From Lepidurus packardi (lineage: Eukaryota > Arthropoda > Branchiopoda > Notostraca > Triopsidae): 64,000 nucleotides of DNA. The notes below the pieces were generated by a model. It was not told the DNA's origin. It searched no databases and saw only the letters and a list, made by a program, of their open reading frames with translations. Positions 43,201 to 53,698 of this stretch are shown here, piece after piece. The stretch's first letter is position 1. Each line of letters opens with the position of its first letter. The DNA is taken from assembly GCA_023053545.1 (NCBI GenBank), contig JAKZAN010000005.1, positions 4,030,001 through 4,094,000 of the forward strand, given 5' to 3'. Made by a program: the position numbers and the translations under genes.

Positions 43201-46200
43201 AAAAAATAATCTATTCTTTTTCAGCGACGTGCCGGGTACTTGCAGACGGATATTGCTTCTCCAGCTGGATCCGTTGATCATCTTTCGCCGCCTTCTACAT
43301 CTTCCCGACTTTCCGATTCCGATCCTTCCGAGCTGGAATTGGACGACGGAACTTCCGCACCTCGGGAACGACGGGGCGATGTCGCGTCGATTAGCAGCTT
43401 TGGTAGTTCGTCTAGGTAAAATTGATTTTCTTTGCTCGCCAGTTTTAATATATGCGTTTCTAACCCCTCACGTAAACCAAATCCATGTCGTTAAATGCAG
43501 CCCACCGCTGGATTCCGAGTTTCCTGGACGGCAGCGTTCGGGTACATTGGTTGCTCAAGAAGGTTTCCATCGATCGAATTGTCGCAAGGTAAAAAAAAAT
43601 AAAAAAACAATGACTAATTAACGTCCAAGCCAGGACTAAAACAGTACAGCTTGCAATTCCTCAGGATGTCGTGTCGCTAAGCGGAAAAAATGATCGATTG
43701 ACACGCTATCGATCCCATTCTGCGGCTCCTGCAGACTATGGCTCAACTCATTCGGCTCGGAGTCGTTCCAAAAGCCCACGCCGCATATCAGAACCGGGAT
43801 CACGAAGTCTGTCTCCACCAGACGACAGGCAATTAAATTTGCATATCTTTTTTCTTATTTCTTTTAGTTTTCGCTGGCATCAGCACTATACGCCAGAGTG
43901 CCATCAACGGCTTGCTGACTAAATGCTCTCCCCCTTCTCCTCTCCCCTTTTAAGGCTATAGTACCAAGTTCCTTTAATATTTCTTCGTCTTTTCTGCGTA
44001 GGTTGCCAGATTCGGATTATTCAGGGAGCCACTCCAGGGGTACTTCGCGTTCAGCGACAGCAACTCCAACGGGTTCGCCTAAGAAGCGCCACTTACCGCA
44101 AATCCCCTCCAGCCTTCAACAAGCATCCCTCAACAAAGTCACACATGATCTGGAAGAGCGAGCGCGATTTTTGAAAATTCGCATGAGGCAGATGCAACAT
44201 TACCGAACACCTCAGTCTTCCACAGGTTCGTAAAATGTGTCTTCTCAATCCCCTATTTCCTCGTAAATAATGTCTCGTATGGTTTTTACCCAAAAAGGAT
44301 CGCGTCCTCACCGTCTCTATAGCGGACACAGTGATAATGATTTGCTAAGCGGTGGTCGTTACGAGGGTGGTCGTGCTCCGACTTCGAGCCGAGATCATCT
44401 ACGGTCGACCCATCGAGGTGTTTCCAGATTATTGTCTCCCGAGAAGGAGGGCGTGGCTGATAGCGATTTAGAAAGCGTAACGAGCTTCGTCAGCGGTACC
44501 AGTGCCTTATCGACACAGTCTGAGCGACCGCGCGGCTCCTACGTGCATCACGAGTAAAAAAAACTTAAAAACTATTCTGCAAGTCAAAACTGTTCGCGAC
44601 ATAACAACGCAATATGTTTACTAAATATTTTTTTTTTAACCTTTGTTCCTTACAGTGAAGCGTCCAGTAACAGTGATCCTCCGCGTCCTAGAGATCGAGA
44701 GGAAGATAGTTTGCAACGAACGGGCAGCAGTCGACGAAACCAACTGGGCCGCTCCTTATCTCACAGCGACGTACCCGTCACGGAACGTACTGGTAACACT
44801 TGATCAAGCCGCCCCAAAGAACCATAAATCCTTGTACCAATAACACCCTCGAATTTTCCTAGATGGTAGCCTGAGCGATACTGCCGTGCCCAGCGTGGAT
44901 AAACCTGAACGCTCCTGGCGTCGTTCAAATACTTCCCAGAACTCATCCCAAGGCTCACGAGGGGATAAAAACAACTCAGGATTAAGCAAAAAGAGCAGTT
45001 CTACGTCCCAGCTTTCTGCTACTGGTAAGTCACTCCCTTGGTTTTTCTTTTCGCACTAGTGAAAATAGGGCATCTAATGCAATGCAATGCGAGTTAAGCT
45101 CAAGAGTTCCTAGCGGGTTAGCAAGGAGTGTGTAAAAGCTACAAAAAGAGGGGGGCCGTGATGGGTGAATGGTATTATCGTCGACGTAAGCGTTTTTTGT
45201 CTGACAATTACATCGTCAGGTCGTAAACGAAAGCTGGGGTTTGGTCGCAAAGAAAAGTCCGCCTTTACCGTCCATCGCAGCGAAGAAGTGGTTCCGCAAG
45301 ATTTACGTCATTTGGTTCACCAAGGCTCCAGTGTTTCCTCGGACGGCGAGGGCTCCCAAGACGGCGGTGAACAGGCCGAGAAGGAACGAGACCGAGACAA
45401 AGAGAAAGAGAAAGAAAGGTCCGTTTTTCTTTTGCCGAAACACAAAAAAAGTTCTTGTAGGCACCTACACGTTAGCAATGTGACCGTGTTTGTGCGTTTC
45501 ACCAAAACAGCCCAAAAGCGTGATCGTTTTGTGCGTAGGTTACAACCGTAGTATCTTTAACCCTAGTAATCCATCCAGGTTCTTTTAGAGGATATTTCAG
45601 AACCTGACCTTTTAGTGCTATTACCCTAGCAACTTGAGTTCAATTGACATTGACGGTGACACTTTTGTTTGATAAGAAACATCAAACAGCCTATGGGCCC
45701 AGAGCAAGCCGACGATGTTGCATGCAATCAAGTTTCCTATAAAACAAAAACAAACTGGCACTTTTAAGTCAAACCAAAAGTTTCCAACCCCTCCCCCACT
45801 CCGCAGAGTCTGGCGTTAGCGGAATGGCAGCGATGATGGGTATGGGAGGAAGGAAACGCAGCGCTACTGGTGTCCAGCGCAGCCAGGAAGTTCTTCCTCA
45901 AACTAGCGTAAATTTTGGTTCGGGCAATCGTTTGGTACGGCAGACGTCCAAGGAATCCACCGACGGAAGTCTCAATAGCATCAGTTCCGAAGGCTCGTCG
46001 TAAGTAGTTAACTTGCAACTTCCCTAACCACACACCTTTTTCCTCTACAAAACTCGACAAAGACTCAAAAAGATTTTTTTTCTTTAATCTAAATGAACCG
46101 AGATTGGACCACTGACATGAGACACCTAGCGCTTTTAAAACCCCATGCTTGATTGTACGTGAGCTTTTCTTGTGGCTTTTCGTGTTCTTTAAAATTCTTA

Positions 46201-46942
46201 CTTCCTATTGGAAGGTAAACAAAGTTTGAGGTCCGAAAAATTCTTTGTTTTCCGCTTTGTAGTTGGGTTGGAGTTTCTCGAACCAGCGGCGAAGGGGGCC
46301 AGCTGGCGGAATTCATCGATGGTCTCGGTCCAGGGCAGTTGGTGGGACGTCAAGTACTGGCCGCACCCGCGTTGGGCGACATTCAATTAGCCTTGTGTGA
46401 CCGCAAAGGCCATCTTGAAACAGAAGTAATTCGCGCCAGGGGTTTGCAGTCCAAACAAGGATCCAAAGTACTACCAGGTAAGGAACCTGGGTTTCTTTCA
46501 ATCCAAGTATTACTATTTATTTATAATTTAGCCCCATACGTAAAAGTCTATCTCGTGAGCGGGAAACGGTGCATAGCAAAAGCGAAAACTGCTACTGCTC
46601 GCCGCACCTTGGATCCCTTGTACCAGCAACTACTGACGTTCCACGAACCCTATCAAGGCTGCATCCTACAAGTACGTACTCAAAATATATATTAAAAAAA
46701 CGTGCCATCCAGAAAAGATAGTTATTTGGCTTATGTGTTCGTCATAGGTCACTGTGTGGGGAGACTATGGCCGCATTGAAGGCAAGAAAGTTTTTATGGG
46801 AGTCTCGCAAATCATGTTGGATGACTTGGATTTATCCAATATTGTAATTGGCTGGTACAAACTCTTCGGGACTGCTTCTTTAGTGAGTGTACCACCTTTA
46901 CCTCGCCGTGGATCCATGCTCAGTTTGGATTCTTTTGGATGA
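37218..46942 (+). CDS. Rim: RIM, presynaptic active-zone scaffold (Rab3-interacting molecule)
   Basis: Twenty-one phase-consistent exons encode about 1778 residues. The N-terminus (LPDLSHLTEDERRIIESVLIRQRREEEKE) is the Rab3-binding helix. It is followed by a FYVE-like zinc finger (CQVCLKTKFADGIGHVCYYC...CCARCGG...VCIVCRKK; exons 37218-37402, 38502-38706, start of 38900-40007). A long Ser/Arg-rich linker with RRHSV and SDxE patches leads to a PDZ domain (41841-42346, HPVTWQPS...ILGLKVVGGK), a C2A domain (42464-43113, PYAKLFLLPD, VWDYDRFEASRFIGEV), a second disordered linker and a C2B domain (46263-46942, SWVGVSRTSGEG, GDIQLALCDRKG). The protein tethers vesicles and calcium channels at release sites. 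Neither C2 domain shows a full set of calcium-binding aspartates, as known for RIM. The junction 45534/45807 is the least certain; exon 43665-43828 ends at a GC donor. Confidence 0.93.
40152..40169 (+). CDS. Rim: RIM cassette microexon (18 nt) with alternative longer donor
   Basis: The big RIM exon ends at 40007 with one base over and joins 40772 in frame without this segment. An acceptor (CTATTTTAG) at 40151 and a strong donor (GTGAGA) at 40170 define an 18-nt exon encoding six residues (EAESSG). A second donor at 40229 would make the exon 77 nt and shift the frame to a stop at about 41015. Inclusion of the short form keeps the frame. The optional use is inferred from phase. Confidence 0.45.
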
Positions 46943-48825
46943 ACCAACCCAAACTTCCCAAACCCTTACAAAGATTTGTTTCTTTGCCACAACGTTTCTC
47001 CATGGCTGAACTTTGCAATGTGTTTGCTTAACATGCAAGTCAAATTTGCAGTATGAGTTTGGGTTCTAACCTTTCAAAACGCATGGGCTAAAAAAAAAAA
47101 AAAAAAAAAAAAAATCATTCATAATACTACTAAAAAAAACTACTGAGGGCTATCGGACTTGGGGGATTTTATGAGAAATTGTTGAAACCGGCGGGCTTAA
47201 AAGAATAGAGAAAACTTTTGGGGTTGTCTACAAGTTCCGCGATATCATTCATTCCAATTTGCCTGCTCTGCAAACTAACCGTATTATGTGACGGTTGTGG
47301 GAACAGGGAAAGAAGAATGGAAACCAATGTGCTGCTGATGTTGTCGCTGTGAGTGATCATTCAGAAAGATTGTTATGCTGCTAGGCCAACTATTACAAGT
47401 TATCAGTTCCCATTATGAAACTAGTCTCCTTTACTTCTTATTTCTCATAACATAATGTTACTCCTATAACCTTAACATTTTAGCTGTATTGCAAGAGAGC
47501 AAGCCATGTGGACTCATACGTCAAACGCAATTCCCCGACTCTTCAGCAAATACCAATCTGAGAAGTTCGTAGAAGACTATAATTCTTTATTTTTCTACAT
47601 GTATCACATAAACAACGATAAGAAAACGTCGTCATACGACCAGAACCTCCTAACTGAATAAACTGATGTCACAAGGCTCGAAATTCTCATCAGACCTATA
47701 AAGTTTATACTTACGGTCAAGGCTATAGCCATATGTAACTGATACATCGTTTGTTTCAGCAAGACGAACTAAAAGATCAAACTTGCTAAAGGTTAAGCTT
47801 GTCCAATGCGCCACAGCGCGTGATTAAAACATAATGTATCACTAGTAATCACGAGGACATGTTCAGCAGGATTTAAGCTTTAGTTTATTTTTTTTTCATT
47901 CCATTCATGCAATACTTACATATTCAACCTTTCCATGTGAAGTTTCTTTTTATTCCAGATTTGAGAAAACGATGTCTATGAACCAAGCTCCAAATAAACC
48001 TTACCTAAAATACAAGGGTCCTTCGACATACATTGAACACACAACGCGGCATATAAGGCTTAAGGCTTTGCTTTTAAGGCTATAAGGCTATATAGGCTAT
48101 AAGGCTATAAGCTATAAGGCTTTGATTTTAGTTAGATAAATCTTCCAAACAGGATAGTATTTTGTTACAGCGCTTTATACTGGCAGTGTTAGGAAACCTA
48201 TTTAACGCAAATAGAGAAAGCTTTAATCCTTGAAAGATAAGTAACCTGAACACTAAAAGCTTTTGCTTGAGCTGAATCATCCTATCCTGGACAGTTCACT
48301 AACACTTGGGAGTATTATGTTTCTGGTAATGCGTAACAGCATACATAACTTCCTGAAAGTCACAAGTCCTATATAGTAATCCGATTATATACGGTTGAAA
48401 GCAGAGCCCTTACCTTGGCTTCTATTTTCTCTTGCTAAGTAAACTGAAAAGTAACCTTGGCTCTTGGCACACAAACCTGATAAGGCGTCGACGCATGCAA
48501 ACAGCACTCTTTTCGAGCTGGATTAAAAGAAAAACAGTGGGGTGAAGGACATCCGTGGGACCTCGGCAAGGTTAAAGTTCGTCCACCTCTTACCGCCCCG
48601 AACACGCCCCATACCCCTCCGTGATCCAAGCAAGTGTTTTGGCCTATGGGCAAAGTGAAGTGCAAAAGCGAAGATCTAGTACGCGTTTGACTTTCGAGGA
48701 GGACGGTGTCACTCAAACCCAACAATAGTCATGTCGTTCAAAGTCTAGTGTTCCGTTTTTCCTCTTTGTTTTTTCTTTCTTACTGACCAGATATTTTTAC
48801 CTATTCAACTTTTACCTGATCGATC
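46943..48825. other. Intergenic, RIM 3' UTR and SLC18B1 promoter region
   Basis: About 1.9 kb without coding exons. It contains an A-run of 25 at 47090-47114 and the tandem repeat at 48052-48124, listed separately. The rest is AT-rich and unremarkable. Confidence 0.5.
48052..48124. repeat. Short tandem repeat of AAGGCTAT(A) units
   Basis: The unit TATAAGGC or TAAGGCT recurs about eight times with small variations (ATATAAGGCTTAAGGC, TTAAGGCTATAAGGC, TATAGGCTATAAGGC). It is a degenerate minisatellite in non-coding sequence. Confidence 0.75.
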
Positions 48826-50801
48826 ATGGTTCGAATAAATTTCACTAAACGACAATGGGCGACTGTGCTTGTGCTAGCAGTTGCGGATTTCTGTAGTGCT
48901 GTCTGTGTTTCCTTGCAAGCTCCTTTTTATCCCAAAGAAGTAGGGAAATTCATTTCCACACCACTCTTATTCGAAATTGTATAATGAATTCCTGTCCGTT
49001 ATATTGATATCTTTTGTGTTCCAGGCCGAATCTAAAGGTGCTACTGCCTCAGAATATGGACTGGTATTCGGAGTGTTTGAACTTACGGTATTCCTAGTAA
49101 GCCCTTTTTATGGATACATGGTAAACACTCAAACCAAGAAGAAGATATGTGTAGCTGATACTTTTAATCATTTTAATCGTTTGCGTAGGTGGGCAAGTAT
49201 CAACCAAAGCACATTTTCAATACTGGACTCTTCGTTACGGGAACTTGCTCCATCCTATTCGGGTAACATGAAACTTTTTTTTTATCTCCAGACTCTTGCC
49301 TGCGCACAGTCTATAATAAACAGGTTTTCTCTAGTTTGTTGGACAGGGTCGAAGGTCGAGCCGCGTTTATGGGTTTGTCGTTCACTGTGCGTATTGCTGA
49401 AGCTCTGGGAAATGCCGCTTTCCTCACCGCCAGCTTCGCCATCGTCGCTGCGGAATTTCCTGGATCCGTAGCCACCACATTTGTAAACAACGAATATAAA
49501 ACAACAAGAAAAATGCATGTTTGATGTAAACGCTTTACAAAATTATCTTGTCCTAGGCATCACTGGAGACGTTCTTCGGACTCGGATTAATAGTCGGACC
49601 TACTGTAGGCGGAGCTCTTTATCAAGTAATTCAAAACATTCCATAAACTCACAAAAATCATGTTGCGTTTCGCTTGCTCTTGAAGGCGGGAGGGTATATA
49701 CTGCCCTTCATATCGCTGGGTGGTTTGCTGTTTGTGGCAGGTGCTTTAACATACTTCATTTTGCCCAAGCATGAAGTTACACCTAACCCGCCCCGTAACG
49801 GCGGATTACTTCGTATCCTCACAATTCCATCGGTTCTTCTCGCAGCATTCACCGTCCTTTCGGCGTCAATCGCGATTGGTTTCCTGTCAGCGACTTTGGA
49901 GCCCCATTTACGTCAAGTAAGATTCCGTTTCAACGTCTTGGGGACAAGTTACATGTCGACTCTCTCCCCACCACATATTCGCAGTTTGGTTTAAGTCCTA
50001 TTATGATGGGAGTCATGTTCGTCGTTGAAGGTGGCACTTACGCAGCCACTGCTCCGATCTGGGGTTACCTCTGCGACCGACATTTGCAGCCTCGAGTGGT
50101 GACATGTTTTGGCGCCATTTTAGTCGGTTTCGGATTTGCGCTAATTGGACCAGTTCCTTTTTGGCCGGGGCCTACGTAACATAAATTTACGTTTATCTTT
50201 ACTTTTTTAACGGATTTAAGCTTTAGGACTCTGACGTTATGTATCACCGGCTTAGTTATCATCGGCTTTGGAGTCGGAGCAGAATTAGTGGCCGGCTTCA
50301 TATCAGCCTTGCAAGAAGCAACTTACCATGGATTTCCCAATAGTTTAAGCACCTACGGCACTATATCAGCCTTGTGGACGTCAACCTTCGCTTTGGGTGC
50401 CTTTATCGGTCCTTCGATTGCTGGGGTGCTGTTCGATCACGTGGGATTTCCTTACAGCACTTTGTTCGTCATAGGAACGAACGCACTTCTCGTACGTTAA
50501 ATTATAATTACTTTTATTATTATTTTGAGTCGTTCTTTATTAGTAAAATTTTGCTACTTTATAGGTAATATGTTCGATAACTTTCTTGAGCTGTGCGACT
50601 AATTTACCCTTGGGGACCATGAGCTGTCCTCGGCAAAATAGTTACGAGACTTTTCCACAAATTGACACACCTTCCCCACTTCCCAGCGAAAGCAAAACTA
50701 GTACGCCAGCCGCCATTAAAAAGGGCTTTACGCACTCTCAGGGCTTTCAAGATTCGTACAATAATGGGGAAACCGATGCTCTTTTAGAACAGTCTGTGTA
50801 A
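48826..50801 (+). CDS. SLC18B1: Major-facilitator vesicular transporter, SLC18B1 type
   Basis: Nine exons, 48826-48939, 49025-49120, 49189-49262, 49335-49482, 49557-49625, 49686-49916, 49985-50175, 50227-50491 and 50565-50801, give 474 residues. The hydropathy pattern fits 12 membrane helices. N-terminal half: FTKRQWATVLVLAVADFCSAVCVSLQAPFYPKEAESKGA, a hallmark of the SLC18B1 subgroup with the SxG(A/L) segment leading into TM2, and GLGLIVGPTVGGALYQAGGY at TM5. C-terminal half: motif-A-like GYLCDRHLQPR between TM8 and TM9, and ALGAFIGPSIAGVLFDHVGF at TM11. The human relative exports polyamines into vesicles by proton exchange. The cytosolic C-terminus ends DALLEQSV, with an acidic dileucine-like sorting signal. 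Confidence 0.88.
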
Positions 50802-50888
50802 TTTCTAATTGAGGAGCCCGTAAATAGAGTTGACCTTTAACGCATAGTTTTGCTATTGTAACACTTGAAATAGACTATTGCTATGCGT

Positions 50889-50952
50889 GCATAATGCATC
50901 CTATATAAAGCATCCTATATAAAGCAGGATGCATAATGCATCCTATATAAAG
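50889..50952. repeat. Triplicated CATCCTATATAAAG repeat between convergent genes
   Basis: GCATAATGCATCCTATATAA occurs twice, from 50889 and from 50931. A third copy of the core CATCCTATATAAAG lies between them at 50911-50924. Each copy carries the TATATAAAG sequence. The cluster sits between the SLC18B1 stop (50801) and the ALDH16A1 stop (51000). It looks like local slippage duplication. Confidence 0.8.
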
Positions 50953-50999
50953 GGGCCATTGGTTCGCTGACATTCAAGCACATTAATTTTTTAAAATGT

Positions 51000-53698
51000 T
51001 TAGTTGCCAAAATTGTCACCGGAAGGAATAAAACAGTATTTAGGACAGCCCGTTTGTTCTTCGAAGTTCTGCGAAACAACGGAATTGCAGTTGATATAGC
51101 CCGGAATTCTTTTCTCACTAAAAACTTTCTTGATGTTTACTGTCTGGTACGTGTGACCTAAGCTGATCAATGCATTCACGCTCCCATTAACGAGTAAGTT
51201 TAAAACATTTTGTTCAACGTTTGAAGCATCGAAATTCAGGACACGTACCAGCTTCTCTGGCAATCGACAAGCCGTAAGACAAGCTACGAGCTCCGAAACT
51301 ATGACACATGATTGTTCTGAAACAGGAATTAATAGTAACGCATTGCCTTCCAGCAGGCATTGAGACACTAGTTTCAAAATCGTCTGAACAGGGTTTTCAA
51401 TTTCAGAAACGACTGCGAGGATAAGTCCTCTCGGTTGCCTGGTTTGCAAGATAGTACCTCGGAAATCTCCTGAACTCAATACCGTGCCTTCTACCTGTTT
51501 TTCCTTGAGCAGGAATCTCAAGTGGTCTACGGAAAGCTTTATACCGTCTTCGGCTCTTTCTTTGCTGTCGCCAAGGTCACCTGCAATGGAAGAACAGAGC
51601 AATACTGATAGATCACAGCAATACAATAGCCACAGCAATACCGATCTTGGCTGCTATCGATGAAATCTTTTGTTCCAACATATGTATAAGATCGCGGAAT
51701 ATCACGGCCCGTGACAAGGAGCCCATAGCAGTCCAAGCTTTCTGAGCCGTCTTGGATGAATCTATAACGTTATACATTTCCTTGGATAAGGCCTGAGGAG
51801 TGCAATCTTGCCAGCAATAGCGCGCTCTGGCAATGTCGCCTTTTCCAATGATACCTATATCAAATACATTTTATCTACACAGTGCCTTACGTCATAATGA
51901 AAATTACTTATACAGGCACCGTCCAGTTCCATTCTTTCATACAAAAATCCGTATCCGTTCACGCAGACCATTTTGGCCTGAAATAAAACCGTTAGCGACT
52001 ATTTAAAACAGAATATGCTAACTCTTGACATTGATTTGAGGAGCCACTCCCATAGCCAAGGAAAGATTCTCGGTAAATACGCAGGCAGTCTGGATACTAG
52101 ACAGTGTGTTAGCCAGATTTAGGCTTTCTTTATGCGTGCGGAACGGATAAGCAACCATAACCGGTCCATTAATTGTCGAGAAAACTTGAGTTGCAGGTTG
52201 TGCGCCAATAAGTAATGGAGGACCAGATTCAACATTTCCTGGTGAAACAACCTATAAAAAAGTACTTGACATATTTTGAAATTTCAATGTTAAAAATACT
52301 TCTATTCCGGCTTCCTTTGCAAAGATAGAAACGTGTACTAGATACTGCATCAACGACCGTGATTCGCTAGCAGCAAGTGAGGGAATTTCAGTGTTTTTAT
52401 CAAGCAAAGACCCAACAATCAGTTTAGCCATTCGGACTTTTAGACGCTCCAGAAATTGTTCCCATACTGAAGACTGAACCAATAAACAAGCAGACATGCC
52501 TGTCACCTAGGAATTTCAACATTTGTTACTTGTAATTAAAGGTAATGGGATTTACTACATCACTATTGGCTTGCATGTACGAGATAATAGCTTCAATGGC
52601 GCAGTTGATGTCTCCACTGTCATACAATAGGAAACATTCTATGCCCATGGACTCCTGTGTGTTTAGTTTGATCTGTTCTGATTTATCAGATCCTTCGACG
52701 AAGAAAATACTTCGTAGAGACGATTCACTACTCCAGAGGAATGACGATAATACCATGTCCTTCGCAAAACATAGCACATTTACTAGGTCATGTGGTAACC
52801 TAAAAAGAAAGGAAAAAATCCTTAACAAAAACATTTTTTCTTTGAATACTATACTTGGCTTCCGTGCATAATTCAGCTAAGCATAAAAGTAGGGGATGAT
52901 ACACCTTCTCGAAATTCAAGATGACTGCATTGCCTTGTGCTAAATGCTTGCAAATCTGTAAAGAAATCTCCAGAAGTGGATCGCGATACTTTCCAGTAAT
53001 CCAGGTAACTCCTTGACAATTCGATGTTAAATGTTTCCACGGTCTTGAAATAAAATTGAACTTACCTCCACACACGTCAGTTGTAGGCAAGGACTCAGCT
53101 AACTCAGGATTTACGGACCAAAACTGCCATACTTTTACAACGTGATCAACTTCTTTTGCGGCCACCCTATATGTCTTCCCAAAAAATCCTACGAGAAACT
53201 GGACGAGCAGCTCCTTGTTCTTAGCTAGGACTTTCGCAACACTACCAAAATACTTGTTTGCCAACTAACTTTATTAACTGCGATTTTATAATTTACTTAG
53301 TGAAATGCTGGCTAATATAGCTAGTGAAGTTACTAACACTGCGAGATAATTTACTCGCTTCTTGACCAAGATCGTCAAAGTATTCCTCAATCTCGGTGCA
53401 ATAAAAAGGGCAGGACACAGAAACGGTATTCCGTGCATTGAACTGCGACAGGGCTTCCGCATTATAGTTTCTCCCATGCATATTCAATTCATGTCTACCC
53501 TTGCTGAATGTTCCTAAACCTTCAAGACGAGCGATCCAATTCTATATGCCCGGAACAAATAAATATACTTTGGGAATAGATTTCAAAAGTTTTTTGTACC
53601 GTTAATTGCGTGAAATCCATCTCTGCTTCTCCGTACGCTAACGTCTCTGCAGTTAAAACGTCACGCAAAGTACATAGCTGTTCAGGCAAGTTGGTCAT
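51000..53698 (-). CDS. ALDH16A1: Aldehyde dehydrogenase family 16 member A1-like, non-catalytic
   Basis: Ten exons on the minus strand give about 729 residues: 53600-53698, 53338-53541, 53066-53264, 52855-53011, 52556-52799, 52300-52506, 52030-52251, 51914-51977, 51642-51854 and 51000-51580. A first ALDH fold is recognisable from LEISLQICKHLAQGNAVILNFEKVYHPLLLCLAELCTEA through LLVQSSVWEQFLERLKVRMAKLIVGSLLDK to GPVMVAYPFRTHKESLNLANTL. A second, truncated ALDH fold then begins (YNVIDSSKTAQKAWTAMGSLSRAVIFRDL...NPVQTILKLVSQCLLEGNALLLIPVSEQS). This one-and-a-half-domain layout is typical of ALDH16A1. Where active ALDHs have GQxC the sequence reads TGMSA, so the nucleophile is absent, as in mammalian ALDH16A1. 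A scaffold role is therefore likely. The donor at 53337 (GTTAGT) and the GTCAAG donor at 52029 are weak choices. Confidence 0.82.

Noticed and set aside
47090..47114. A25 run as a retrotransposed poly(A) tail
   Set aside because: No upstream retrogene or target-site duplication seen. Likely simple repeat.
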